Shown piece after piece: positions 9,233 to 18,277 of a DNA stretch of 64,000 nucleotides (the stretch's first letter is position 1; every line of letters starts with the position of its first letter). Position numbers and translations under genes: made by a program. Below the pieces are notes generated by a model, which saw only the letters and a list, made by a program, of their open reading frames with translations, was not told the DNA's origin and searched no databases. Source of the DNA: Fibrobacter sp. Lineage in GTDB: Bacteria > Fibrobacterota > Fibrobacteria > Fibrobacterales > Fibrobacteraceae. The stretch spans positions 96,327 through 160,326 of the forward strand of contig JAKSIH010000001.1 of NCBI GenBank assembly GCA_024398935.1, read 5' to 3'.

Positions 9233-10477
9233 GTGTCCAGGATTGTACTGAAATCCGTTATGCATAAGGGAGAAACTTGCGATGTACTGATCTCGGGCAG
9301 GCGCTTCTCTAAAATTGGCGGCCTGAAACCGAAGGATTATGAAAAGGCCCGCGTGGTGGACTGTGCCGGACTTGCAATCCTTCCACCGTTCTATAACGGC
9401 CATTGCCACGCTGCTATGACCCTTTTAAGAGGTTATGCCGATGACATGCCTCTTCAGGAATGGCTCCAGAACCATATCTGGCCCTTTGAAGCCAAGATGA
9501 AACCCAAGGATATCGAAATTGGTTCTCGTCTGGCTATTCTTGAAATGATCAAGTCCGGTACGGTATTTTTCTCTGACATGTACTGGCATCGGGAACAGAC
9601 CATGAAGGTGGTGAAGGAAATGGGTATCCGTGCAACCATCGGCGTCACCTTTGCACAAGGTCTTATGTCCGATGAGGGAATCGAGGCCAACTTTAAGTTT
9701 CTTGCCGATCGTCGCCTGGAATCGGACCGCGTAAAACTGGCGGTAATGCCCCATTCGCCATACATGGTGGGGGAGGAACTGTTCCGCCGTTGCGTAAAGG
9801 TGGCCGAAGGGGAGGGGATGATCCTTCACACCCATCTTGCGGAAACGAAAAAGGAAGTTTCCGACTGCAAAAAACAGCACGGCTGCACTCCGGTGGAACT
9901 GATGGACCGTTATGGCGTGCTGGGCGGGAATTTCGTTGCGGCCCATTGCGTTCACCTGTCCGACAGCGATATGGCCCTGATGGCGGAATCCTGTTCCGCA
10001 GTCATCCTGAATCCCTGTTCCAATCTGAAACTTTGCAGCGGCATTCCGAAAATCCCCAAGATGCTTGAGAGTGGCCTGCTGGTAGGTATCGGAACCGATG
10101 GCGCATCCTCCAACAACAATCTCGATATGCATGAGGAGATGAAGCTTGCAGCCCTGCTTGCGAAAGCGACTGGACGTGCCGATACGCTTCCTGCCGAGGA
10201 GGCTCTACGCATGGCGTCTTTCAACACGGCTATTGCATACGGACTGGAAGGAGGGCTCATTTCGGAGGGGTTTCTTGCGGACGCCCTGCTCGTGGATCTT
10301 GGTAACGAACGGCTGAATCCTTGTCACAACCTGGTCAGCAACTGGGTTTATTCTGCTGATTCGAGTTCAATCCATTCCGTTATCTGCAATGGCGAATTTG
10401 TGATGGAAAATCGTCATGTTGACGGGGAAGAGGACATCGTGCGCGAAGCAGAACTTTGCGCCAAGAGGCTTGCATAA
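9233..10477 (+). CDS. mtaD: Amidohydrolase, 5-methylthioadenosine/S-adenosylhomocysteine deaminase type
   Basis: A 414-aa member of the cytosine-deaminase/TrzN branch of metal-dependent amidohydrolases. Metal-site motifs are visible in order: NGHCHAAM with LLRGYADDMPLQEWL near residue 50-75, HTHLAET near 200, AAHCVHLS near 235, and GTDGASSNNNLDM near 285. The LRG-ADD-L-WL block is typical of MTA/SAH deaminases, which convert these nucleosides to their inosyl forms for recycling. The start is a GTG at 9233 preceded by AGAAAGAGG. The substrate is assigned by similarity and could be another aminopurine; the symbol is given on that basis. Confidence 0.8.
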   Translation: MSRIVLKSVMHKGETCDVLISGRRFSKIGGLKPKDYEKARVVDCAGLAILPPFYNGHCHAAMTLLRGYADDMPLQEWLQNHIWPFEAKMKPKDIEIGSRLAILEMIKSGTVFFSDMYWHREQTMKVVKEMGIRATIGVTFAQGLMSDEGIEANFKFLADRRLESDRVKLAVMPHSPYMVGEELFRRCVKVAEGEGMILHTHLAETKKEVSDCKKQHGCTPVELMDRYGVLGGNFVAAHCVHLSDSDMALMAESCSAVILNPCSNLKLCSGIPKIPKMLESGLLVGIGTDGASSNNNLDMHEEMKLAALLAKATGRADTLPAEEALRMASFNTAIAYGLEGGLISEGFLADALLVDLGNERLNPCHNLVSNWVYSADSSSIHSVICNGEFVMENRHVDGEEDIVREAELCAKRLA

Positions 10478-10483
10478 AAAAAG

Positions 10484-10506
10484 AAACCCTCGGGAAGAGG
10501 GTCTTT
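10484..10506 (+). terminator. Short hairpin terminator after the deaminase gene
   Basis: CCCTC (10487-10491) pairs with GAGGG (10497-10501), with flanking A- and T-containing sequence. The stem is short, so termination strength is uncertain. It also lies just downstream of the converging cvpA-like gene. Confidence 0.5.
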
Positions 10507-10533
10507 GACGGTTTTTGATTTATAGCCGTTGCT

Positions 10534-11184
10534 TTAGTTCTTGGCAGGATTGGCAGCCTTTTCCTGGACCGATTTCCTTGTTTCATCGACAGTGGCCTTG
10601 GCTGCATCCTTTGCCGCGTCCTTTACGACTTCCTTAGCGGCTTCGGTTGCCTTGTCTGTCGCCTTTTCGACGATGTCCGAGGCCTTCTTTTCTGCGACAT
10701 CTACAAGGTCGATGGGCTCAGAAGAGAATCCCATGATTTCCAGGGTGGACCTGTATGCCCTATAGGAAAATGAGGCGTCGCGGGTGGCCAACAGAGATTC
10801 ACCAAAGGGCATGATGTGCAGGATGGAAAATAGGGCGAACCAGATCAGAGAACCCTTGATAAATCCGAAAATTCCGCCGAGGACCCTGTCGAGAGTCCCG
10901 AAACTCGTATCGGAAATACTCTTCTGGAGCATGTGGCCGATGAACAGCAAAATCAGGAAGGGGACGAGGAATCCTACGGCATAGCACACCAGGGTCGTGG
11001 AAAATTCGCTGAAACCCATGGTTTCCCGAAAGAAGTGGGACAGGATGTTGTTTGCGTTGTAGGCGCCGACGATGCCTGCAATCCATGCCATAAGCCTGAA
11101 GATGCCACGAAGAAAACCGTTCCATATTCCAAGGATGGAAAGAACGAGGATAAGGATGAGGCTTACGAGGTCCAGAGTATTCAT
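10534..11184 (-). CDS. CvpA-family membrane protein with Ala/Lys-rich tail
   Basis: A 216-aa protein with about four membrane segments in the first 150 residues. The opening NTLDLVSLILILVLSILG followed by GFLRGIFR and WIAGIVGA matches the colicin-V-production (CvpA) family, and GTLDRVLGGIFGFIKG is the conserved third segment. The last 50-60 residues are an Ala/Lys/Glu-rich helical tail likely to be cytoplasmic. In other bacteria CvpA proteins affect envelope stress resistance and purine-linked phenotypes, but the mechanism is unknown. Its start lies two bases after the stop of the kinase gene, so the two are translationally coupled. Confidence 0.85.
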   Translation of the reverse strand: MNTLDLVSLILILVLSILGIWNGFLRGIFRLMAWIAGIVGAYNANNILSHFFRETMGFSEFSTTLVCYAVGFLVPFLILLFIGHMLQKSISDTSFGTLDRVLGGIFGFIKGSLIWFALFSILHIMPFGESLLATRDASFSYRAYRSTLEIMGFSSEPIDLVDVAEKKASDIVEKATDKATEAAKEVVKDAAKDAAKATVDETRKSVQEKAANPAKN

Positions 11185-11186
11185 AT

Positions 11187-12239
11187 CTAGAAATATAAGA
11201 ATTTAAGTGCAGTTGTCAGCGCCGCAAGTACGCAACCTGCGGCAAAACCGATTAGGATGGATTTCCTGTTGCCGTTCCTGTAGACGGGAGGGGATGGATA
11301 GTCCCCCTCTTCCGCATTTTCATCTGCATCTTTCACTGCTGCAAGGAACATTCCCAGGTAGGGGCTCAAGTCCCTGGGATAGTTCTTCATGAGATTGGAA
11401 AGCCTGTCTGCGGCGTCGTTCGCGGTAAGGGGACGGTCCTTGGGCTTTTTCTGGATTAGCTTCAGTACGAAACGGACCAGCTCCGGCGGGACTTCCTTGG
11501 AAAACGCCTTGGGTGTGACCTGAAGGCGTTGAATGCGGTCCGCCGTTCCGCGGAAACTGTCCCCACGGAAAACATTCTCGCCCAGAAGCATTTCCGTGGA
11601 GATGACTCCCAGGGCAAAAAGGTCGGATGCGGGGGTCGCCTCGATGCCCATGGTCTGCTCGGGACTCATGTAGGTGACCGTTCCGAGAATGGCGTTTTCT
11701 GCGGTAATCCTCTGGTCAGTCTCGTCCCCTTTCAGGAGCTTGACGGAATTGTCGTTATGGGCAATGCCGAAATCCAGCAGTCGGACTCTCCCGTCCCTGT
11801 CAATCATGATGTTGGAAGGTTTAAGGTCGCGGTGGACGATGCCGTTGCGGTGGGCGTGACCCAATGCGCCCAGAACGTCATAGAGAATGGACATGACGAC
11901 CCACAGAGGCGGGGTAGGGCACTTATCCAGGATCTGTCGCAGAGTTCTCCCGTGGACGAATTCCATGGAAATGGAATACTTGCCGTCCTTTTCCTTCCAG
12001 AGGGCGTGGGGTGCAATGATGGCGGGATGGTTCAGGTGAGCTAGGATGTAGCCTTCCTGTAGGAACCTGCGGACATTTCCTTCGTTTTCTTCGAGTCCAT
12101 CCTGCATCTGCTTGACCACCACCATGCGGTCAAGGGACGGGTCATGACATAGCCACAGGCTCCCCATGGCACCATGTCCCAGTTCCTGGGTGGGCTTGTA
12201 CCCACCGATCTTTGTAGGTTTTTCTTCTTTCGCAGCCAA
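11187..12239 (-). CDS. Serine/threonine protein kinase with C-terminal membrane anchor
   Basis: A 350-aa Hanks-type kinase. The Gly-rich loop is LGHGAMGSLW (about 20-29), the ATP-binding Lys is K43, the catalytic loop is HRDLKPSN with HRD at 136-138, and DFG is at 156-158, followed by the YMSPEQ activation-segment motif. All core catalytic residues are present. A single hydrophobic segment near 328-347 at the extreme C-terminus makes it tail-anchored, with the kinase domain in the cytosol; there are no PASTA or other sensor repeats. The frame has no ATG before the kinase domain, so the start is a TTG at 12239 with a weak ribosome site. It is directly upstream of, and coupled to, the CvpA-like gene. 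Confidence 0.88.
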   Translation of the reverse strand: MAAKEEKPTKIGGYKPTQELGHGAMGSLWLCHDPSLDRMVVVKQMQDGLEENEGNVRRFLQEGYILAHLNHPAIIAPHALWKEKDGKYSISMEFVHGRTLRQILDKCPTPPLWVVMSILYDVLGALGHAHRNGIVHRDLKPSNIMIDRDGRVRLLDFGIAHNDNSVKLLKGDETDQRITAENAILGTVTYMSPEQTMGIEATPASDLFALGVISTEMLLGENVFRGDSFRGTADRIQRLQVTPKAFSKEVPPELVRFVLKLIQKKPKDRPLTANDAADRLSNLMKNYPRDLSPYLGMFLAAVKDADENAEEGDYPSPPVYRNGNRKSILIGFAAGCVLAALTTALKFLYF

Positions 12240-12242
12240 TCT

Positions 12243-12277
12243 CTAACCACTAACCACTAATCACTAACCACTAACCT
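12243..12277. repeat. Five tandem heptanucleotides between nadB and the kinase gene
   Basis: Five consecutive 7-bp units (consensus CTAACCA; unit 3 is CTAATCA and unit 5 is CTAACCT) fill the gap between the nadB stop codon and the kinase start. On the coding strand they read as TGGTTAG repeats directly upstream of the kinase start codon. Confidence 0.85.
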
Positions 12278-13859
12278 ACTTCTCGTCACTCAGATAGATG
12301 CTCTGGTGCTTACTCTTGGGATCGGGATTGGGGTAATCCAGAATGTAATGAAGACCGCGGGATTCCTTACGGCGGAGTGCCGCAATCAAAATCATCTTAG
12401 AAACCTGAAGTGCGTTTTGGAATTCCAGGAAATAGAAGTTTTCTGTTTCCTTGTTCTTGATGGCTGTCTGCAAATCTTTTTCCATGTCGTTGACAACCTT
12501 GAGTCCCTGATTCAGGCCTGCGACGGTTCGGACGATGCTGCAGTGGGCCCACATCATGTCCTGAAGCACCTTGCGGCGCTTGCGCCAGTAGGCAGACTTG
12601 GTGAAGGAAACCTTTTCCTTTTTCTTGGAATGGGAAACAGAAATCTTGTCTTTAAGAAGGTTGGAGTCGACAATGTTATCTACTGCACGGAGTGCGTAGA
12701 CCACACTTTCCAAAAGGGAGTTGGAGGCCAGACGGTTTGCCCCGTGAACGCCCGTTGCTGCAACTTCGCCGCAGGCGTAAAGGCCCTTGATTTCTGTGCG
12801 GGACCAGGTGTCCACCAATACGCCACCGCACATATAATGTGCTGCGGGAACAACGGGAATCCATTCCTTGGTCATGTCCACGCCGACTTCCATGCACTTT
12901 GCGTAAATGTTGGGGAAGTGGCTACGGATATCTTTTGGAGTGTGGCCGGTCAGGTCGATAAACATGTTGGGCTGGCCCAGGCGCTGCATTTCCTTGTGGA
13001 TGGCGCGGGCGACAATGTCGCGGGGGGCCAGGGAATGCAGGGGATGAACCTGGTTCATGAATTCCTCGCCCTTGTAGTTCTTAAGGATGCCGCCAAAGCC
13101 ACGGACCGCTTCGGAAATCAGGAAGGGCTTTTTCAGGCTGGGTGCGTACAAACTAGTGGGGTGGAACTGCATGAACTCAATATCCTGCAAGGCGGCTCCT
13201 GCACGGGCTGCAATGGCCATGCCGTCGCCGCAGCTATCCGGCGGGCAGACGGTGTACTGCCAGATTCGACCTGCACCACCTGTAGAAAGGATGGTTGCCT
13301 TTGCATAAATGTTCTCGACTTCACCTGTCTTCTGGTGAATGATCTTTGCGCCGACGCAGCGCTTGTCCTTGCCTTCTCCCTGGCAGATCAGGTCCTTGAT
13401 GTAGCAGTTTTCCAGATAGTCAATCTTTTTCTGCTGGTGCAATGTGCAGAGAAGTGCTCGCATAATCTCTTTACCGGTAAGGTCTGCGGCATGGAGAATG
13501 CGGTGGTGGCTGTGGCCTCCTTCCAGATGGAGGTCGAACTCTTCCTTGTTTGTCGGGGAAGGTGTGAACTGGACACCCCACTTTACAAGTTGCTGGATTG
13601 TGGCAGGGCCACTCTTGGTGAGAATGTTCACCGGTTCCTTCTTGCAGAGACCTGCACCGGCCTCTAAAGTGTCGTCGATATGGAACTTGAACTTGTCCGT
13701 CTTCTCGGTAACGGTAGCGATACCGCCCTGAGCATAGTTGGATGAGCCGTCCGGTTTTGCACCCTTGGTAAGAATAACTACGGACAGACCCTTTTCTGCT
13801 GCGTGAAGGGCTGCGCTCAGGCCGGAAATGCCGGCTCCCAGGACCAAAATATCGTACAT
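12276..13859 (-). CDS. nadB: L-aspartate oxidase
   Basis: A 527-aa flavoprotein of the succinate-dehydrogenase/fumarate-reductase flavoprotein superfamily, which makes iminoaspartate for NAD synthesis. The N-terminal FAD-binding GAGISGLSAAL is at about 8-18, followed by DGSSNYAQGGIA, a block diagnostic for NadB. EGGHSHHRILHAAD, the substrate-loop HPTSLY and the catalytic region GHTPKDIRSHFPNIY are also present, and a C-terminal helical domain completes the usual length. In an anaerobe the electron acceptor is probably fumarate rather than oxygen. nadA and nadC are not adjacent. The ATG at 13859 is clear. Confidence 0.93.
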   Translation of the reverse strand: MYDILVLGAGISGLSAALHAAEKGLSVVILTKGAKPDGSSNYAQGGIATVTEKTDKFKFHIDDTLEAGAGLCKKEPVNILTKSGPATIQQLVKWGVQFTPSPTNKEEFDLHLEGGHSHHRILHAADLTGKEIMRALLCTLHQQKKIDYLENCYIKDLICQGEGKDKRCVGAKIIHQKTGEVENIYAKATILSTGGAGRIWQYTVCPPDSCGDGMAIAARAGAALQDIEFMQFHPTSLYAPSLKKPFLISEAVRGFGGILKNYKGEEFMNQVHPLHSLAPRDIVARAIHKEMQRLGQPNMFIDLTGHTPKDIRSHFPNIYAKCMEVGVDMTKEWIPVVPAAHYMCGGVLVDTWSRTEIKGLYACGEVAATGVHGANRLASNSLLESVVYALRAVDNIVDSNLLKDKISVSHSKKKEKVSFTKSAYWRKRRKVLQDMMWAHCSIVRTVAGLNQGLKVVNDMEKDLQTAIKNKETENFYFLEFQNALQVSKMILIAALRRKESRGLHYILDYPNPDPKSKHQSIYLSDEK

Positions 13860-14005
13860 GTTCGAACTCCGTTAAGTAACTTCGACTTTGGATATCCCAT
13901 AAATAGAAAAAAAGCCGTATTTCGGCATTATATGACACTAAAATAAAATAAAATGGAATTTTTTACTACATTTTGCCCCGACAAAATTTTAATGGAGTCC
14001 TCTCT

Positions 14006-15943
14006 ATGTTAACGTGGATTAATGAAAAAGCAAAATGGATCATCGTAATCTTTGCTGCGGGTATTGCAGTTGGCCTTCTGGCCATGGATCGTGTTCCTAA
14101 CATGGCTCAGAGCCATCCGGTAGCCGAGGTTCAGGGGAAAAAGATTCCTTATGCCGAATTTGAAGTTGCCGTCAAGAACCTTACGGACCAGTATCAGGCC
14201 CAGGCCGAAGCACAGGGTCAGCGTCTGGATGACGAACAGTACAACCAGATCCACAATAGGGTTTTCAACGAGTTCGTCGCAAAGACTGTCCTCGAAGACC
14301 TCTATAAGGACGCCGGCATCCTGACCTCTGATTCCGAAGTGGTTCAGGAATTCCTCCACAATTCCAATGCTGTCCGTCAGTACATGGTTCAGGAAATTCA
14401 GGGAACCATCGCCATGATGCAGCAGCAGTCCGCATCCCAGGAAGAATTCATGCAGAAGTACAATGGTTACCTCGCATCTCTTCCCGACTTCATCAAGGAC
14501 ACGACCTTCAACCAGGCTGAGTACGAAGCCTGGGTCCGTCGTGAAGCCGGTAACTGGGCTTCTCTCCGCGGACTGGAAGAACAGTTTGTCACAAGCGTAA
14601 TTCCCATGCGTCAGCTTCAGTTCCTCATCGGTGCAGGTGCTCATACCACTAGCCTTGAAGCCCAGTGGTCTGCCAACCGTCGTCTGACTGACTACGAACT
14701 GCAGGTGGCGGTCGCCTCTGCCGCTGACTTTGCCGCAGATGCAAATTCTGTAGATTCCGCTGCTGTGAAGGCTTATTTCGACGCCCACCAGGATAGCTTC
14801 TTTGTGAAGAACGACGTGGCCCAGTTTGTCTATGCCTACCTGCCCATCAAGGCCACCGAAGGCGATGAAAAGCAGATTCTCGATTACGCAAAGACCAATA
14901 TCTATGAAGCTCTGGTCGATTCCAGCTCCCCGGCAAGCTTCGAGGACATGGCTAAGTCTTCCTCCGAAGATCCGAGTACCGCTGCAAATGGCGGTAAGCT
15001 TGGCAGACCCGCCGGTCTCGGTCTCTATGTCCCTGAATTTGAACAGGCTGCCCTCGCTCTGGATTCCGGTAAGATTTCCGCTCCCATCCGTTCTCAGTAC
15101 GGTTATCACATTATCAAGTGCTATGGCAAGACTACCGATTCCACCGGTAAGGTTACCGCCGATGTTGGCCATATCCTTCTTACCGTGGGTGCTTCTTCCC
15201 AGACTGTCGATAGCCTCGAAAAGCTTCTGACTGGTATCAAGAACGATGTGGATGCTGGTAAGTCTTTCGATGAAGCTGCCAAGTCCCGTAATGTGGCAAC
15301 TGCAACTTCCAAGTGGCTTGCCCGCAACGAAAACATTGCTGAAGTGGGCTTCCTGAAGGGTCTTGGCTTCTATGCCTGGCCCAACAAGATTCTCCCCGAA
15401 GAATCCAGCAAGCTTTCTCCTGTCATGAAGAACAACAACTGGGTCGCTGTAGCCATGAAGGTTGGCGATATCAAGGCTGGTACCCGCAGCATGGACTACT
15501 TCTACAGCGACATCAAGAACGCAATCCTCCAGGAAAAGGCTGTTAAGGCTGCCGAAGCCCATTTGAATTCCGTTGCAGAAAAGGTTAAGGCCGCTAATTT
15601 CGAAGCTCCGGATGCCTCTATCGAAAAGGTCAAGCTGGACAAGAAGACCGCTTCCGTTGATGGCTATGTTCCTGGCTTTGCCTATGGCAGTGCCGAAATC
15701 GCCAAGGCATTCAAGTCCGTGAAGGATGGCGAATGGTCTCCCGTCACCGCTACCGAAAACGGTGCAGTGCTCTTCAAGATCGTAAGCAAGAAGGCTCCTT
15801 CCGAAGAATCCATCAAGGCGGAAGTCGCTTCCGAAAAGGGTAGCGCAAGCCTGAATGCCGCCATGGCCTTCAACGAATTCACCAAGAACCTGGTCGGTTC
15901 TGCCAAGGTGGTGAATAACATGGATCTCTTCTACAGAGACTAA
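14006..15943 (+). CDS. PpiD/SurA-like membrane-anchored peptidyl-prolyl isomerase
   Basis: A 645-aa folding factor. The frame is open from a TTG at 13973, but the ATG at 14006 with GGAG at 13994 fits better. Residues about 9-28 form one membrane segment (WIIVIFAAGIAVGLLAM) and the rest should be periplasmic. The region to about 250 is SurA-N-like. A parvulin (PPIC) domain lies near 270-370 with GGKLGRPAGLG, VPEFEQAAL and QYGYHIIKCYG. A second, weaker repeat follows (GHILLTVG near 390), so it may contain a degenerate second isomerase domain, as PpiD/SurA proteins do. The likely role is assisting envelope-protein folding. Confidence 0.85.
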   Translation: MLTWINEKAKWIIVIFAAGIAVGLLAMDRVPNMAQSHPVAEVQGKKIPYAEFEVAVKNLTDQYQAQAEAQGQRLDDEQYNQIHNRVFNEFVAKTVLEDLYKDAGILTSDSEVVQEFLHNSNAVRQYMVQEIQGTIAMMQQQSASQEEFMQKYNGYLASLPDFIKDTTFNQAEYEAWVRREAGNWASLRGLEEQFVTSVIPMRQLQFLIGAGAHTTSLEAQWSANRRLTDYELQVAVASAADFAADANSVDSAAVKAYFDAHQDSFFVKNDVAQFVYAYLPIKATEGDEKQILDYAKTNIYEALVDSSSPASFEDMAKSSSEDPSTAANGGKLGRPAGLGLYVPEFEQAALALDSGKISAPIRSQYGYHIIKCYGKTTDSTGKVTADVGHILLTVGASSQTVDSLEKLLTGIKNDVDAGKSFDEAAKSRNVATATSKWLARNENIAEVGFLKGLGFYAWPNKILPEESSKLSPVMKNNNWVAVAMKVGDIKAGTRSMDYFYSDIKNAILQEKAVKAAEAHLNSVAEKVKAANFEAPDASIEKVKLDKKTASVDGYVPGFAYGSAEIAKAFKSVKDGEWSPVTATENGAVLFKIVSKKAPSEESIKAEVASEKGSASLNAAMAFNEFTKNLVGSAKVVNNMDLFYRD

Positions 15944-15971
15944 TGACAAAATCAAAAAATGTTGCTATATT
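15943..15971 (+). promoter_or_regulatory. Promoter for tRNA-Glu
   Basis: ATGACA (15943-15948) and TATATT (15966-15971) are separated by 17 bp, 26 bp before the tRNA. The -35 box overlaps the last bases of the upstream gene. Confidence 0.6.
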
Positions 15972-15997
15972 AAGCCCTGCTTTCTAAGCAACATCAC

Positions 15998-16070
15998 GGT
16001 GCCATCGTCTAGTGGTCCAGGACACTGGCCTCTCACGCCGGCAACGAGGGTTCGAGTCCCTCTGGCACTA
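15998..16070 (+). tRNA. tRNA-Glu (anticodon CTC)
   Basis: The 73-nt cloverleaf has acceptor GGTGCCA pairing with TGGCACT, a D-arm with TAGTGGTCCAGGACA, an anticodon stem CTGGC/GCCGG with loop CTCTCAC (anticodon CTC, reading GAG), and a T-arm GAGGGTTCGAGTCCCTC. The 3' CCA is not encoded. Confidence 0.95.
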
Positions 16071-16074
16071 TAGG

Positions 16075-16110
16075 AAATCCCCGCATGACTGCGGGGATTT
16101 TTTGTTTTTT
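16075..16110 (+). terminator. Strong terminator after tRNA-Glu
   Basis: AAATCCCCGC (16075-16084) pairs perfectly with GCGGGGATTT (16091-16100) around ATGACT, followed by TTTGTTTTTT. Confidence 0.92.
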
Positions 16111-16206
16111 GTTGTTTTAATTTCAGCGGAAATATTCAATGTATGAAATAATTATTTAACATTGTACAAAATAAAGATGTATCTTTGGTGTTAGGATTGG
16201 TATTGG

Positions 16207-18180
16207 ATGCGTTTGTTTGATGAAAAAATTTTTTTGAGACTGTTGCTCATTGTGGCCAGCGCTCTCTTTGCGGTTATTCTCCCTGAGCTGTTTGCAAATG
16301 AGGCGAATCCGTTTTTCATTGTGGCCTATATCGCCGCCCTGATCTTTATTGCTGTGGTTGCTGTCTTTTATCGTTTTCCGGTCATTGGAAATACGAAAAA
16401 AATGCGGGAGGACGTGAAAATAGATCCACCTGCTACGGGATCTTTCCATGTTCGCGACCTGCAGAAGGATTTATCCGAAAAGGATGAACTTTTCCAGATG
16501 ATGGTGGATGTATCCTCCAGCGGCTTCTGGACTTTTGATGTGGTGACGGGGAAGGTCTACTGGTCGCAGAAGGCCGCGTCCCTTTTCGGGACAGACGCAA
16601 TCTCCGCTGGAGATTCCTTTGACATTTTCCGGTCCAAGATTGTCGAAAATGACTGGACCCGCTTTAAGGAACGTTTGAACCTGGCGCTGGAAACGGGGAA
16701 TTGTTTCGACATTCAAGTTACCATGTTGGGAACAGGGGAGGCAAATCGCGTACTCGAAATTTCCGGCAATGTGCAGAAGAACGAAGAGGGCCGGCCGATT
16801 CGCGTTATCGGCTCTATCCATGAGCACATAGACCGTACCGCCAGCGAAAAGCAGAATTACTATGCTTACCAGGATGCCTTGACCGGAGTCTATAATCGAA
16901 AGTTCTTCCTGGAAAAGCTGAAAATCGACGTGGACCTTGCACACCAGCGTCCGGACTACATTTTTGCAGTAGCCCTTCTGGATATTGACAGTTTTGGCGC
17001 CATCAATACTTCCTATTCCTCCAATGTAGGCGATCATGTCCTGCGCATCGTTTCGGACCGCATAAAGTCCCAGTGCAGGAACAACGATACCATTGCCCGT
17101 ATTGGTCCCGATGTCTTTGCCATTGTGCTTCACGGAATCCAGAACAACAACGACGAAGTGCTTCCCATTGTCCGCCGGATCCACAATGCGGTAAAGATGC
17201 CGATCCAGATGGAAGGGCGTTCCCTGTACATTAGTTCTTCTATGTCTGTGGTTCTCAATAACGATGTGGACTGTGTGGAAGACATTATGGCCAATGCTAC
17301 GGCCAGCCTTCGTGAAATGAAGAAGAGCGTAAACCATGGCGGTATCCAGTTCTTTAGCGGTGGCATTCGCGAAAAGGCCATGAAGCTCTACAAGTTGGAA
17401 TTCGAAATCCGTAAGGCAATCCAGGCCCAGGAATTTGTCCTTCTGTATCAGCCAATCGTGGATATTACCCGCGGCAACCGCATTGCCGGATTTGAGGCTC
17501 TGGTTCGCTGGAATCAGGCGGAAAGGGGGGTGATTTCTCCGGCCGAATTTATCCCCATCGCAGAAGAGACTGGCCTGATCATTCCCATGGGAGCCCTAAT
17601 CTTGCGTATGGCTTGCCTCCAGGCGAAGGAATGGGTGGCGAAGGGCTTTACCGACATTCAGGTGGCGGTGAATTTCTCCGCAAAGCAGTTTGCCCTGGAC
17701 AATATGGTGGATGACGTGAAGAAGGTCCTGATGGAAACTCACCTGAATCCCCGGAACCTGAAACTCGAAATTACCGAATACACGGCCATGTGCGAAGCGG
17801 AAAAGACCATCGAGATTATGAAGGCTCTTTCCGGCATGGGACTGCAGATTTCCATTGACGATTTCGGTACCGGCTATAGCAGTCTTTCTTACCTGAAGCG
17901 CTATCCCATCCATACCCTGAAGATGGACAAGTCCTTTATCGACCATGTGACTGAAAACGATGAGGATGCTTCCTTTGCCCGGATGGTGGTGGGAATTGCT
18001 AAGAATATGAGGCTTGACCTGATCGCGGAGGGTGTCGAAACCGAAGACCAGCTGGAGTTCCTCCGCAATGAGGGCTGTCGCCTGATTCAGGGCTACTACT
18101 TCAGCAAGCCGTTGGCACCAGATGATGCCCTGAAATATCTGGAAGCGCACTATACCCCCGCTGAAACGACCCAGGTATAA
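16207..18180 (+). CDS. Membrane-bound PAS-GGDEF-EAL protein, probable c-di-GMP phosphodiesterase
   Basis: A 657-aa signalling protein. Two membrane segments lie in the first 60 residues. A PAS-type sensor follows at about 95-215 (SGFWTFDVVTGKVYWS, then ENDWTRFKERL). The GGDEF domain at about 220-385 has a degenerate active loop, GPDVF instead of GGDEF, so cyclase activity is unlikely. The EAL domain at about 400-650 retains FEALVRW (429 onward), EITEYTA and DDFGTGYSSLSYLKRYPIHTLKMD, the metal-binding and catalytic set. The protein therefore most likely degrades c-di-GMP in response to a signal at the membrane. It is expressed from its own unit after the tRNA-Glu terminator. Confidence 0.9.
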   Translation: MRLFDEKIFLRLLLIVASALFAVILPELFANEANPFFIVAYIAALIFIAVVAVFYRFPVIGNTKKMREDVKIDPPATGSFHVRDLQKDLSEKDELFQMMVDVSSSGFWTFDVVTGKVYWSQKAASLFGTDAISAGDSFDIFRSKIVENDWTRFKERLNLALETGNCFDIQVTMLGTGEANRVLEISGNVQKNEEGRPIRVIGSIHEHIDRTASEKQNYYAYQDALTGVYNRKFFLEKLKIDVDLAHQRPDYIFAVALLDIDSFGAINTSYSSNVGDHVLRIVSDRIKSQCRNNDTIARIGPDVFAIVLHGIQNNNDEVLPIVRRIHNAVKMPIQMEGRSLYISSSMSVVLNNDVDCVEDIMANATASLREMKKSVNHGGIQFFSGGIREKAMKLYKLEFEIRKAIQAQEFVLLYQPIVDITRGNRIAGFEALVRWNQAERGVISPAEFIPIAEETGLIIPMGALILRMACLQAKEWVAKGFTDIQVAVNFSAKQFALDNMVDDVKKVLMETHLNPRNLKLEITEYTAMCEAEKTIEIMKALSGMGLQISIDDFGTGYSSLSYLKRYPIHTLKMDKSFIDHVTENDEDASFARMVVGIAKNMRLDLIAEGVETEDQLEFLRNEGCRLIQGYYFSKPLAPDDALKYLEAHYTPAETTQV

Positions 18181-18200
18181 GAAGAAGCCTGCGGGTTTTT

Positions 18201-18247
18201 GTAAAAGCAAAGCCCAGTTTTTGGGGGACAGAGTCTACGATTCATTA
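18201..18247. repeat. Direct repeat copy 1 (partner at 18278-18327)
   Basis: Starts GTAAAAGCAAAGCCCAG, contains GGGGGACAGAGTC and ends ATTCATTA. A second copy at 18278-18327 shares the same three blocks and contains the palindrome AGGGGACAGAGTCCCCT. The second copy supplies the last codons and stop of the converging TatD gene. Confidence 0.8.
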
Positions 18248-18277
18248 ACGCTTTGATTTTCGTATCCTTGTCACTAC

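Noticed and set aside
12243..12277. Possible CRISPR-like or telomere-like array
   Set aside because: There are only five 7-bp units without spacers; it is a simple tandem repeat.
12306..13667. 453-aa open frame antisense to nadB
   Set aside because: nadB is complete and well conserved; the antisense translation is a Cys/His/Val-rich shadow with no motif.
14009..15955. 648-aa open frame antisense to the PpiD-like gene
   Set aside because: The sense strand has a clear signal anchor, PPIC motifs and a ribosome site; the antisense frame has repetitive composition, no family motif and reflects strong codon bias of the real gene.
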